Below are positions 1-6,778 of a stretch of 64,000 nt of DNA, one piece after another (position 1 is the first letter of the stretch; every line of letters begins with the position of its first letter). Source of the DNA: a virus. The notes beneath the pieces are model-generated. The model was given only the letters and a program-made list of their open reading frames with translations, had not been told where the DNA came from and made no database searches. The DNA is taken from the IMG/VR virus record IMGVR_UViG_3300032308_001297, positions 1 through 64,000 of that record; one strand, written 5' to 3'. Made by a program: the position numbers and the translations under genes.

Positions 1-2
1 CT

Positions 3-167
3 GCCAATTTTAAACAGGTATATAATCGCTTAGTTGTGTTTGATGGGAAATCATATCATGGAAGAACAGGTGATAATGTAAAAAGCGAAAGATTAACACA
101 TGTATTCTTTGCTCAACATGTTGATGCTAATATTCCAACTCCATTAAGAAGATTTAAGGTGTTATAA
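3..167 (+). CDS. C-terminal end of a DUF6445-like Fe(II)/2OG oxygenase-like protein (partial)
   Basis: The reading frame is open from the window edge and encodes the last 54 residues of a protein whose start lies outside. The segment FDGKSYHGRTGDN followed by an Arg-containing strand matches the C-terminus of the complete protein at 828-1451 (FDGATWHGRIGDN). The two are therefore paralogues on the same strand, separated by the spanin pair. The visible His and Arg would be the distal iron ligand and co-substrate-binding Arg of a double-stranded beta-helix oxygenase. Substrate is unknown. The last 14 bases overlap the oppositely oriented o-spanin gene. Confidence 0.7.
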   Translation, partial: ANFKQVYNRLVVFDGKSYHGRTGDNVKSERLTHVFFAQHVDANIPTPLRRFKVL

Positions 168-429
168 TTTTATCAGCATCTTTTAAAAATGTTTTAATAC
201 TTTCAATAGAGGATTTACATGTCAAATTGTTTCTCTGAAGCTGAACAATTAATTTTGCCACTTGACTATCCGTCAGAGTTTTCCAATTTGGAAACTCCTT
301 CAGAACTGGACAATAATACATCGCCTCAGCCGGATGAACAACCATATATTTGTATGTTGTCACAACCTGAGTCTGTTCATTACAACCAGCAAGCAGCATT
401 ACAAATAATATTAGAAAAATATTTTTCAT
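154..429 (-). CDS. o-spanin, outer-membrane lysis lipoprotein (Rz1-like)
   Basis: This 91-residue protein has a lipoprotein signal: a basic start, a hydrophobic stretch and the lipobox LLAGC at residues 12-16, so Cys16 would be lipidated. The remaining roughly 75 residues are soluble and periplasmic. Its start overlaps the stop of the upstream coiled-coil membrane protein in an ATGA junction, the usual arrangement of separated i-spanin/o-spanin pairs. In such pairs the two subunits bridge the periplasm and fuse inner and outer membranes at the last step of lysis. The family assignment rests on architecture, since spanins share little sequence. It implies a Gram-negative host. Confidence 0.75.
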   Translation of the reverse strand: MKNIFLILFVMLLAGCNEQTQVVTTYKYMVVHPAEAMYYCPVLKEFPNWKTLTDSQVAKLIVQLQRNNLTCKSSIESIKTFLKDADKIITP

Positions 430-800
430 GGCCCTAACTTTCTTATTGTTTCTTTAAGGATATCGGAAGATGAACGATCGTTACCCTTACCAACCTCCAC
501 GTCGATTGCAGATTCAATTGTTTTTAGTTTACTGTCTAATGTTGCTCTCTGGGTTTCTAATTTCTTTATCGCTTCATCTTTATTTTTAGAAATTGTTTGC
601 TGCTGTTCGATAAATTTTTCTTTATCTTTGACAGATTGTTCAAGCTGTTTTATGTTGTATTCCTGTAAAGCTGTTTGTTTTTCGAGCTCTACTATTTGAC
701 GATGCTTAGAATACAAACCACCAGCTAGTCCTGCGACAATAATAAGTATAGAAAGCCACTTAATGCTTCCGGATGACACAAGGGATATAAATAATTCCAT
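426..800 (-). CDS. i-spanin, inner-membrane lysis protein (Rz-like)
   Basis: The protein has 124 residues from the ATG at 800, which is preceded by a GGAG box; a longer open frame to 881 has no ribosome site and overlaps the divergent gene. It has an N-terminal membrane anchor (about residues 10-32, rich in Ile, Leu, Val, Ala and Gly), then a long Glu/Lys/Gln-rich coiled coil to about residue 105. This is the layout of an i-spanin, anchored in the inner membrane with a periplasmic coiled coil that contacts the o-spanin. The downstream lipoprotein gene is translationally coupled. An AATAAATA late-type box lies just upstream. Confidence 0.75.
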   Translation of the reverse strand: MELFISLVSSGSIKWLSILIIVAGLAGGLYSKHRQIVELEKQTALQEYNIKQLEQSVKDKEKFIEQQQTISKNKDEAIKKLETQRATLDSKLKTIESAIDVEVGKGNDRSSSDILKETIRKLGP

Positions 801-817
801 TTCTAACTCCAAAGGTG

Positions 818-825
818 TATTTATT
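818..825 (-). promoter_or_regulatory. Degenerate T4-type late promoter box for the spanin operon
   Basis: The minus strand reads AATAAATA, one base from the T4 late box TATAAATA. It is placed so that transcription would begin about 10-12 bases before the i-spanin start. It lies within 10 bases of the divergent start at 828. Confidence 0.4.
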
Positions 826-827
826 TT

Positions 828-1451
828 ATGAAAAATATTCCAACTTTTTGTATTGATGATTTTTACGAAAATCCGGATCAAATACGAGATTTTGCATTAA
901 CACAAGAGTTCAAAAAATTACCCACTTGTCTTGGGCTCAGAACTGCCCCCATGAGCGAAGTTAATCCTGAATTTGATGCTTGGTTTACTAAGAAACTATT
1001 ATCTGTTTTTTATAACGTATTAGATCCATCTTTTAAATATAAAATTAATAATGTTTTTCATAAAAATTATATGAACGAAGTAGATAATTACGCCGATTGC
1101 ACTCCGGATAATTTAATAATGGGTAGCGTTTACGGTAGCGATTATCGAAGTAAAAATAGCGCTCATCTAGATAAAAACCTTTTCTCTGGCGTTATTTATC
1201 TCAACAAAGACGAAGAGATGCATGCTGGTACAGCCATTTACAGACCAGTAAAATATTTTGAAGAACATGACGGTGCATTGTTGCAAGAAACAGGGAGATT
1301 TTCTCAGATTTATAATAGACTAGTGGCTTTTGATGGAGCAACATGGCACGGAAGAATTGGTGATAATCGTAAAGAAGATAGATTGTGCCAAGTATTTTTT
1401 GTGCATCATGTATTCGACGAATCTCCATTACACAAAATGAGAAATTTCTAA
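828..1451 (+). CDS. DUF6445-like protein, probable Fe(II)/2-oxoglutarate-type oxygenase
   Basis: The protein has 207 residues. The N-terminus (FCIDDFYENPDQIRDFAL) and the LGLRT segment are typical of the phage DUF6445 family. A putative iron-binding facial triad is visible: His113-Leu-Asp115 in SAHLD, and His174 in ATWHG, with Arg185 downstream as the likely 2-oxoglutarate-binding residue, all set in beta-strand-rich sequence. Substrate is unknown; family members sit near other phage late genes. It is a paralogue of the partial gene at the window edge. The oxygenase role is inferred from the residue pattern. Confidence 0.6.
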   Translation: MKNIPTFCIDDFYENPDQIRDFALTQEFKKLPTCLGLRTAPMSEVNPEFDAWFTKKLLSVFYNVLDPSFKYKINNVFHKNYMNEVDNYADCTPDNLIMGSVYGSDYRSKNSAHLDKNLFSGVIYLNKDEEMHAGTAIYRPVKYFEEHDGALLQETGRFSQIYNRLVAFDGATWHGRIGDNRKEDRLCQVFFVHHVFDESPLHKMRNF

Positions 1452-1478
1452 TAATCAAAATTATTAAGGGAGCTATAA

Positions 1479-1949
1479 ATGATAAAAATAAACAATACTT
1501 ATAGTATAATAAAAGGTTGGCCAAGAGCTACTTTAAAAATTGCTGAAGGTGCACCTTCAGTGTCAGCATATATCGTAGAAAAACAAAGGCTAACTCCTTT
1601 TAAACTTACTTACGAAGAGTATAAAGTAAGAATAGCTGAAAGATTGGAAATAGAGGAACAAATTAAGATTAACGATCAGTTAGCAGCTGAGGGTAATGAT
1701 CCTGAATTTAAAAAGTTTTACAACGTAAAAAATATGATTTATTCCGACACCACCGATCTTCCCTATCCTTCAGTTTATGATGGAGATAAAATAGAAGAAA
1801 TTTTCAAAGCTGAGACAGAAGTTGAGATAGAGATAGACGATTATTTTAAACAGTTAGTTAGAGATTATTTAGAAGATCCAACTGTTTTAAATAAATCCTC
1901 TCTTGATAAAACCGTTGAAGAACCTATTTGGGTTATTAAGAAAACATGA
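1479..1949 (+). CDS. Hypothetical protein, 156 aa
   Basis: I do not recognise this protein. It is acidic, starts after a GGGAG ribosome site, and has alternating charged stretches in residues 60-80 and 105-125 with no membrane segment or signal peptide. Its last four bases overlap the start of the next gene (ATGA), so the two are probably translated together. Confidence 0.6.
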   Translation: MIKINNTYSIIKGWPRATLKIAEGAPSVSAYIVEKQRLTPFKLTYEEYKVRIAERLEIEEQIKINDQLAAEGNDPEFKKFYNVKNMIYSDTTDLPYPSVYDGDKIEEIFKAETEVEIEIDDYFKQLVRDYLEDPTVLNKSSLDKTVEEPIWVIKKT

Positions 1950-2176
1950 ATAAAAAAACTATAAAAAATCTGGAGAATTTAGTTCAAGTACCAGAAGACG
2001 TCGTAAGATTGGCAGCAGCTTATATTCCAGAAGATGAAGAAAGCGGTCTTCGTATAGTTTTAGAAGCAGCTGACGATTATATTGCTGCCAATTTGACTCC
2101 TATCTTTATATTAGATCAGGACAATATGGACATAATGGTGATCTGTAAAGAAACTTTCGGAAAAAAATTACACTAA
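1946..2176 (+). CDS. Hypothetical protein, 76 aa
   Basis: This is a small acidic protein, translationally coupled to the upstream gene by an ATGA overlap. No family is recognised. It appears helical and soluble. It is the last gene before the pmoC promoter. Confidence 0.5.
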   Translation: MNKKTIKNLENLVQVPEDVVRLAAAYIPEDEESGLRIVLEAADDYIAANLTPIFILDQDNMDIMVICKETFGKKLH

Positions 2177-2189
2177 CCAAAAATACTAT

Positions 2190-2220
2190 TTGATTTTTTT
2201 ATCGGGGTATAGTATAAATA
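2190..2220 (+). promoter_or_regulatory. Dual promoter of pmoC: sigma70-like plus T4 late box
   Basis: TTGATT at 2190-2195 is separated by 17 bases from TATAAA at 2213-2218, a good sigma70-type promoter. The same -10 lies inside a perfect T4 late box, TATAAATA, at 2213-2220. This would allow transcription by host-type polymerase early and by the phage late machinery afterwards. Motifs were read by eye. Confidence 0.65.
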
Positions 2221-2276
2221 AACTCAAGAGTGGCGGGAGTAGCCACCAAATTTTAGATGGTTACCAGACCACTTGA
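2221..2276 (+). promoter_or_regulatory. Structured 5' leader of pmoC with two competing stems
   Basis: The roughly 75-base untranslated leader contains a local hairpin, GTGGC (2230-2234) with GCCAC (2242-2246), and a longer-range pairing of TCAAG/TGG (2224-2228 and 2231-2233) with CCACTTGA (2269-2276). Both use the TGG at 2231-2233, so they exclude each other. This could be a regulatory switch or simply a stabilising leader. Confidence 0.35.
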
Positions 2277-2300
2277 TCTTTTCTCTATGGAGAATAATAT

Positions 2301-3062
2301 ATGAGTACAGTAACTAATGTTGCAGTAGCAACTGAGTCTAAGGTAGTTGATCTTCGCGGAATGTGGATAGGATTGGGAGTCCTAAACGTATTCTATCTTA
2401 TCGTTAGAATCTACGAGCAAGTCTTTGGATGGCGAGCAGGTCTAGATTCTTTCGCTCCAGAATTTCAGACATATTGGATGTCCATTCTCTGGACAGAGAT
2501 TCCACTTGAGCTAGTTTCAGGACTAGGTCTTGCAGGTTATCTTTGGAAGACAAGAGATCGCAATCTTGCTGCCGTAACTCCTCGCGAGGAGATGCGTCGT
2601 TTGGTTACTCTTGTTCAGTGGCTTGTTGTGTATGCTGTCGCCATTTATTGGGGCGCATCCTTCTTCACCGAACAGGACGGTACTTGGCATATGACTGTTA
2701 TTCGTGATACCGACTTTACACCAAGTCATATTATCGAGTTCTATATGTCATATCCAATTTACTCAATTATTGCAGTTGGCGCATTCTTCTATGCTCGTAC
2801 TCGTATCCCTTACTTTGCTCAGGGATATAGTCTCGCATTCTTGATTGTTGCCATCGGACCATTTATGATCATTCCAAACGTTGGACTCAACGAATGGGGT
2901 CATACTTTCTGGTTCATGGAAGAACTATTCGTAGCACCATTGCATTGGGGCTTCGTATTCTTCGGCTGGATGGCACTTGGTGTGTTCGGCGTTGTTCTCC
3001 AAATTCTAGGGCGTGTTCATGCTCTTGTTGGGCGTGAAGGAGTAGCTCTACTAGCAAAATAA
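2301..3062 (+). CDS. pmoC: PmoC, particulate methane monooxygenase subunit C
   Basis: This is a full-length 253-residue membrane protein with about six hydrophobic segments, the normal size for PmoC, starting after a GGAG site. PmoC forms, with PmoA and PmoB, the membrane copper enzyme that oxidises methane to methanol. Copper-site ligands are intact: Asp126, His130 and His143 reproduce the D-x3-H-x12-H pattern of the CuC site, and Asn197, His201 and His215 reproduce the N-x3-H-x13-H pattern of CuD, with the same 54-residue gap between sites as in the Methylococcus protein. AmoC is the alternative, but from memory the sequence is closest to type II methanotroph PmoC. No pmoA or pmoB is in the window. 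A dual promoter and structured leader precede it. Its codons look more GC-ending than those of its neighbours, as expected for a host-derived gene. Confidence 0.95.
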   Translation: MSTVTNVAVATESKVVDLRGMWIGLGVLNVFYLIVRIYEQVFGWRAGLDSFAPEFQTYWMSILWTEIPLELVSGLGLAGYLWKTRDRNLAAVTPREEMRRLVTLVQWLVVYAVAIYWGASFFTEQDGTWHMTVIRDTDFTPSHIIEFYMSYPIYSIIAVGAFFYARTRIPYFAQGYSLAFLIVAIGPFMIIPNVGLNEWGHTFWFMEELFVAPLHWGFVFFGWMALGVFGVVLQILGRVHALVGREGVALLAK

Positions 3063-3084
3063 CCCTAACAAAGGAGTGAAAGGA

Positions 3085-3225
3085 ATGAGTATGAAAAAAC
3101 TTTCTGGATTTTTTATCTTGGTTCTTTCCTGCTTAATACTGCAGGTATCTTTTAATACTTCTTACGCTGCTCATGATGATTCAAACGAAAGCGGCGTAGT
3201 GTATGAAGGATCCGGAGGAAAATAA
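3085..3225 (+). CDS. Small exported peptide downstream of pmoC, 46 aa
   Basis: This small gene starts 22 bases after pmoC behind a strong AAAGGAAT ribosome site. It encodes a basic start, a hydrophobic core of about 18 residues and a likely signal peptidase site near TSYAA, leaving a mature tail of about 18 residues rich in Asp, Ser and Gly. It could instead remain as a single-pass membrane peptide. It shares the pmoC transcript and ends before a terminator, so the two form one unit. No family is recognised. Confidence 0.65.
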   Translation: MSMKKLSGFFILVLSCLILQVSFNTSYAAHDDSNESGVVYEGSGGK

Positions 3226-3231
3226 AATTGT

Positions 3232-3257
3232 GAGGGGGGATTGACTTCCCCCCTTTC
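3232..3257 (+). terminator. Terminator-like hairpin after the pmoC unit
   Basis: Six G (3234-3239) pair with six C (3248-3253), flanked by an A-T pair, followed by TTTC. The T tract is short. The 8-base loop contains TTGACT, the -35 element of the next promoter. Confidence 0.6.
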
Positions 3258-3271
3258 GTATATTATATAAT
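3241..3271 (+). promoter_or_regulatory. sigma70-like promoter of hsp20
   Basis: TTGACT at 3241-3246 is followed, after 17 bases, by TATATA (3264-3269), or after 19 by TATAAT (3266-3271). The -35 element sits in the loop of the preceding terminator. Downstream, a GCAA-capped hairpin (about 3277-3296) lies in the hsp20 leader but does not cover its ribosome site. Confidence 0.5.
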
Positions 3272-3325
3272 GTATAGCGTTGCCGCAAGGAACGCAATCT
3301 TAATCTCGCTGAAAAGGAGAAACAA

Positions 3326-3778
3326 ATGACTAATGATGTATTTTCTTTTAATACTGGTAACTTTAACAAATATCTAGTTGGATTTGATAAGGTATTAGAT
3401 ACTTTACATACAGTTGGAGACACTTACGCTAAAGCAGCTTCTCAAACTTGGCCCCCCTACAATATTGTTAAAGAAGATGAAAATCACTACACGGTAGAAA
3501 TTGCTTGTGCTGGTTTTGGTAAACAGAACCTTGACATTGAACTTGCTAATAATACTTTGGTTATTAAAGGCGGTTTTACTTTAGATGATGTAGATCCTAT
3601 TACAAATCCAGTTCAGTATCTATATAAAGGTATAGCTGATCGTGTATTTACTCGTAAGTTTACCCTAGCAGATAATGTAGAAGTGAAAAATGCTGAATAT
3701 ATTAATGGTCTTTTGAAAATATATTTGGAGCACATGATTCCAGAAACGCATAAAAGTCGCAAAGTAGATATTAAATAG
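3326..3778 (+). CDS. Small heat-shock protein, Hsp20/IbpA family
   Basis: This 150-residue protein has an alpha-crystallin domain from about residue 42 (PPYNIVKEDENHYTVEIACAG) to about 135, including the conserved LTLADNVEV-like strand (here FTLADNVEV) and the final NGLLKIYLE strand. The N-terminal arm is short, as in IbpA proteins. Hsp20 proteins bind unfolding proteins without ATP and pass them to host chaperones. Hsp20 genes are common in T4-like phages of cyanobacteria and other aquatic bacteria. It has its own promoter and a terminator directly after the stop. Confidence 0.9.
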   Translation: MTNDVFSFNTGNFNKYLVGFDKVLDTLHTVGDTYAKAASQTWPPYNIVKEDENHYTVEIACAGFGKQNLDIELANNTLVIKGGFTLDDVDPITNPVQYLYKGIADRVFTRKFTLADNVEVKNAEYINGLLKIYLEHMIPETHKSRKVDIK

Positions 3779-3783
3779 TAATT

Positions 3784-3805
3784 GGGGGATTATTCCCCCT
3801 TTTTC
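3784..3805 (+). terminator. Rho-independent terminator of hsp20
   Basis: GGGGGA (3784-3789) pairs with TCCCCC (3794-3799) around a TTAT loop and is followed by five T. It overlaps the 3' end of the converging GIY-YIG gene. Confidence 0.75.
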
Positions 3806-4359
3806 TTACAATTATCAAAATGAAATAATTTCATAAGTCCGCCATACCCAATTTTACCGCATTTTGGACATATTCTTTCTTGTTTTTTACGATATTCTGG
3901 ATCTTTCCATTTATTTTTTACGCCTTCTTTTTGTTTATTTAAAACTTCTGGCCTCGACATAATTTCTTTATGATCGATTTTGTTTTTAATTTTAGTTTCT
4001 TTGCATTTGGCTATCGCTTCTGGAGTGTTGCTTTTACTTGTTCCATTATTTCTTTTTGTTTTCCAAGCTAATTTGGCGGATCTAGAATTGCTTCCGCCTA
4101 CACCGTTTTCTTCTACTAAATTCGCCCATTCTGGGGATTCTACAATATCCCATAGTCTAGAATAATAGATACATTTTTGTTTGAAAATTTCTATATCATC
4201 AGATTGAAATAATATTTCAGTATTTACGTCGTATCCATGTTTATTAATATGTCGTTTCCAATGCGTACCAGAACCTTGATATGTATAAGGATTGTGTTTG
4301 GTTTTGCCGAGGTATTTTAGACCAGTTTTATTGTGAGTTTTTACGTATAAATATTGCAT
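3790..4359 (-). CDS. GIY-YIG family endonuclease (homing/Seg-type)
   Basis: The protein has 189 residues from the ATG at 4359; an upstream in-frame ATG at 4380 lacks a ribosome site. The GIY-YIG core appears at the very N-terminus as YLY (residues 3-5) and LKYLGKT (13-19), followed by a helix-rich segment. The C-terminal half is rich in Lys with a repeated NUMOD-like region (NKQKEGVKNKWKDPEYRKKQ) and a Cys-x2-Cys (CPKCG) possibly pairing with His/Cys at the end, as in DNA-recognition domains of homing endonucleases. It lies reversed between hsp20 and an endolysin, as expected for a free-standing mobile endonuclease gene. Activity is inferred. Confidence 0.75.
   Translation of the reverse strand: MQYLYVKTHNKTGLKYLGKTKHNPYTYQGSGTHWKRHINKHGYDVNTEILFQSDDIEIFKQKCIYYSRLWDIVESPEWANLVEENGVGGSNSRSAKLAWKTKRNNGTSKSNTPEAIAKCKETKIKNKIDHKEIMSRPEVLNKQKEGVKNKWKDPEYRKKQERICPKCGKIGYGGLMKLFHFDNCKKKGE
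4346..4353 (+). promoter_or_regulatory. Possible T4 late promoter for the M15 endolysin
   Basis: A perfect TATAAATA occurs on the plus strand about 90 bases before the endolysin start. It lies inside the N-terminal codons of the opposing GIY-YIG gene, so it may be coincidental. Confidence 0.35.
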
Positions 4360-4363
4360 GCTG

Positions 4364-4380
4364 ATGCTCCTCTTTAGCAT
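4364..4380 (-). promoter_or_regulatory. Hairpin around the GIY-YIG ribosome-binding site
   Basis: On the minus strand ATGCT (4380-4376) can pair with AGCAT (4368-4364), placing AAAGAGG, most of the Shine-Dalgarno sequence, in the loop just before the start at 4359. This resembles translational control of T4 homing endonuclease genes. Confidence 0.35.
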
Positions 4381-4384
4381 TAGA

Positions 4385-4414
4385 GTAGGTAGGGATTGCA
4401 GTCCCGTGACCTAC
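4385..4414. other. Nested stem-loop between divergent genes
   Basis: GTAGGT (4385-4390) pairs with ACCTAC (4409-4414), and inside it GGGA (4392-4395) pairs with TCCC (4402-4405). It has no T tract. The minus strand of the apical part (ACGGGACTGCAA) resembles the anticodon arm of the tRNA-Cys encoded near 54.9 kb. Confidence 0.4.
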
Positions 4415-4442
4415 ACCTATTTAGTCAAAAAAGGATTTTACT

Positions 4443-5108
4443 ATGACTACATTTAAAGAAGCATTCGCTGCTGCGAAAAAATCAGGTAAAGAGACATTCG
4501 TATACGACGGTAAACTTTATAGCACTGAAGTTGCTGTTAAAAATGCTGATGAAAATGATCATCTAGATGTTCTTAATACATCAAAAGTTGAAACTACAAA
4601 ATCAGTTAAATTAAAGAAGAACGTATGGCCACTACAGAGTCAGCTACTTTCTCTTTATGGTTCGCCAAGTTACGTAGTTCCATCATTCAAGAAGAATAAT
4701 ATCGGAGTTGCTGTTCTTCCATATACAATGTGGATGGATAACATTCGTTTCGATAAGTTTGCTATGCATAAGTCATGCGTGGATTCTTTCGTTCGTGTTA
4801 TGACATATATTTGGGAAGCAAACGATAAAGACTACGATAAGATCAAAGCACAACAGCTACATGTATTCTCTGGTTGTTGGAACATCAGAGCAAAGCGTGG
4901 CGGATCTACAGCATCCGTTCATTCATGGGCTCTAGCAGTAGATATTGCTGCTCCATATAATGCTTTGGGTAAAAAGCCAGGATATAACAAATATTCATTC
5001 ACAAATGATTCTTTAATTGTTAAAGCATTTAAGGAAGAAGGTTGGGTTTGGGGTGGCGACTGGTCTAGACCAGATGGTATGCATTTCCAAGCAGCAAGGG
5101 TGGGATAA
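4443..5108 (+). CDS. M15-family peptidase, probable endolysin
   Basis: This 221-residue protein has a C-terminal zinc peptidase domain of the D-Ala-D-Ala carboxypeptidase/VanY (M15) type. SVHSWALAVDIAAP gives the His-x6-Asp metal motif and DGMHFQ near the end gives the third ligand. Such enzymes cut peptide cross-links in peptidoglycan. There is no signal peptide, so release would need a holin. The first 40 residues form a separate short module, TFKEAFAAAKKSG followed by FVYDGKLYST, which recurs inside the virion-module protein at 22640-24703. It is expected to be a late lysis gene. Confidence 0.8.
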   Translation: MTTFKEAFAAAKKSGKETFVYDGKLYSTEVAVKNADENDHLDVLNTSKVETTKSVKLKKNVWPLQSQLLSLYGSPSYVVPSFKKNNIGVAVLPYTMWMDNIRFDKFAMHKSCVDSFVRVMTYIWEANDKDYDKIKAQQLHVFSGCWNIRAKRGGSTASVHSWALAVDIAAPYNALGKKPGYNKYSFTNDSLIVKAFKEEGWVWGGDWSRPDGMHFQAARVG

Positions 5109-5123
5109 TAACGAAGGTATATT

Positions 5124-6752
5124 ATGAAGATTATAGGTGTTACTGGTTTTCATGACAGCAGTGCTGTATTGTTGCAAGATGGCGAAATAAAATTATTCTT
5201 CAAAGAGGAGAGAATCACCAGAAGAAAAAGAGCATATTCTGCTGTTCAATCTGTAGATAGAATATTACAAAATCACAAAGATATAGATTATTTCGCCACT
5301 TGCGATCCATATAATAACGAAGATACATTCTATAAAACATATTCAAGAATTCATAAATCTGAGATGATAGATTACACATCTTCGCATCATCTTTGTCATG
5401 CTAGTTTAGCTTTTTATAATAGTGGTTTCGATAACTGTCTTGTTTTCGTGATTGATAGAAATGGCTCTGTAATTCATGATATAATGAGAGAATCCGAATC
5501 AGTTTTCGAAGCCTCGTATCCTTGTGAGTTTAAACCTTTACATAAAAATTACTGGCTTAATAACATCGGCGCTGATCACGACGCTGTAATTATTAAAGAA
5601 ATCGAAAAATTTAAATCACAAAATAATTTTACATTTAATATTGATAGTTTAATGAGTATAGTTAAAGTATACGAAAGTGCCACCACTTTAATTGGACAAC
5701 ATCCATTAGAAAACGGAAAAACCATGGGGTTGGCTTCGTATGGAGAAGATAAAGAACATGTAAACTTTTTTATTGATGGCCGACCTATAGATAATTACTT
5801 CATTCAAGATTATTTTACAACAAAATATACAGCTTCTGTTTTACTCAAAAAACATCTTGATAAAATAACCAGAGAAGTAACAAAAGAAAATTATAAATTC
5901 TATGCAGATTACGCTTTTCAAGTTCAGAAACAAACACAGCAAGAGGTTTTAAATTTTGTCTCTGAATGGGTTAACAAAACTGGTATTAAGAATGTTTGTT
6001 TGACTGGTGGATATGCATTAAACGTTGTTTGTAACGAATATCTATTAAGAAATCTTCCTGGTGTTAATTTTTATTTCGAACCATTAGCGGACGATACCGG
6101 CAATAGCATTGGCTCTGCTATGTTGTTACATAGACATTTGACCAAAGATAAAACAATCAGAAAAACCAAACACACATTTTTTCATGGTATAAAAACGCCT
6201 CTACAACATGTGGGTGTAGATTGTAATGTTGATGACATAGTTGAAAAAATTCTAGAACAAAAAACTGTCGCAGTATTTAATGGAATGGCAGAATCTGGAC
6301 CAAGAGCTCTCGGTAATAGATCTATTATCTTTGATGCTCGTAATCCAAACGCAAAAGAAATAGTTAATATAATAAAGAAAAGAGAGTGGTATAGACCTTT
6401 TGCTGGGTTTATGTTAGAAGAATATTTTCAAGAGTATTTTGAGACGCATGGATTAAACAAATCGGAATTCATGACTATTTCTTTTGATTGTAAGAAACCA
6501 AATGAAATTCCAGGTATTGTTCATGTTGATAATTCTTGTAGAATACAAACAGTGAACGAAAATATTCCTCACATAAAAGAATTGCTACTAAGATTTTATA
6601 ATAAAACAGGATGCCCTGCTCTTCTTAACACCAGTTTTAATTTAGCAGGGGAAGCATTAATTGATACACAACAAGAAGCCATAGAATGTTTTTATAATTC
6701 TAATTTAGATGTTCTTTGGTTTCCAGAGATTGGAAAATGTTTGACTAAATGA
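5124..6752 (+). CDS. Carbamoyltransferase, NodU/CmcH family
   Basis: This 542-residue protein has the two domains of O-carbamoyltransferases. The N-terminal YrdC/Kae1-like part starts with GVTGFHDSSAVLLQDG and has a SSHHLCHAS metal-binding segment near residue 90. The C-terminal part contains ESGPRALGNRSI (about residues 390-401) and NTSFNLAGEALIDT. These enzymes transfer a carbamoyl group from carbamoyl phosphate, through carbamoyl-AMP, to a hydroxyl of a sugar or other small molecule. In phages the acceptor is usually unknown; a surface glycan or a modified nucleotide are both possible here given the sugar operon at 37.6-43.3 kb. The stop codon falls within the promoter of the polymerase gene. 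Confidence 0.85.
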   Translation: MKIIGVTGFHDSSAVLLQDGEIKLFFKEERITRRKRAYSAVQSVDRILQNHKDIDYFATCDPYNNEDTFYKTYSRIHKSEMIDYTSSHHLCHASLAFYNSGFDNCLVFVIDRNGSVIHDIMRESESVFEASYPCEFKPLHKNYWLNNIGADHDAVIIKEIEKFKSQNNFTFNIDSLMSIVKVYESATTLIGQHPLENGKTMGLASYGEDKEHVNFFIDGRPIDNYFIQDYFTTKYTASVLLKKHLDKITREVTKENYKFYADYAFQVQKQTQQEVLNFVSEWVNKTGIKNVCLTGGYALNVVCNEYLLRNLPGVNFYFEPLADDTGNSIGSAMLLHRHLTKDKTIRKTKHTFFHGIKTPLQHVGVDCNVDDIVEKILEQKTVAVFNGMAESGPRALGNRSIIFDARNPNAKEIVNIIKKREWYRPFAGFMLEEYFQEYFETHGLNKSEFMTISFDCKKPNEIPGIVHVDNSCRIQTVNENIPHIKELLLRFYNKTGCPALLNTSFNLAGEALIDTQQEAIECFYNSNLDVLWFPEIGKCLTK

Positions 6753-6768
6753 TAATTTATAGTATAAT
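6741..6768 (+). promoter_or_regulatory. sigma70-like promoter of the polymerase operon
   Basis: TTGACT (6741-6746), a 16-base spacer and TATAAT (6763-6768) match the sigma70 consensus closely. The -35 overlaps the 3' end of the carbamoyltransferase gene. Confidence 0.65.
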
Positions 6769-6778
6769 GCATAATAGC

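Noticed and set aside
219-437. Plus-strand open frame opposite the o-spanin
   Set aside because: It has no ribosome site and overlaps a lipoprotein gene coupled to the i-spanin by an ATGA junction.
2301-3062. AmoC of an ammonia oxidiser instead of PmoC
   Set aside because: Not fully excluded, but the remembered sequence pattern, length and both copper-site spacings favour methanotroph PmoC; a tree would decide.
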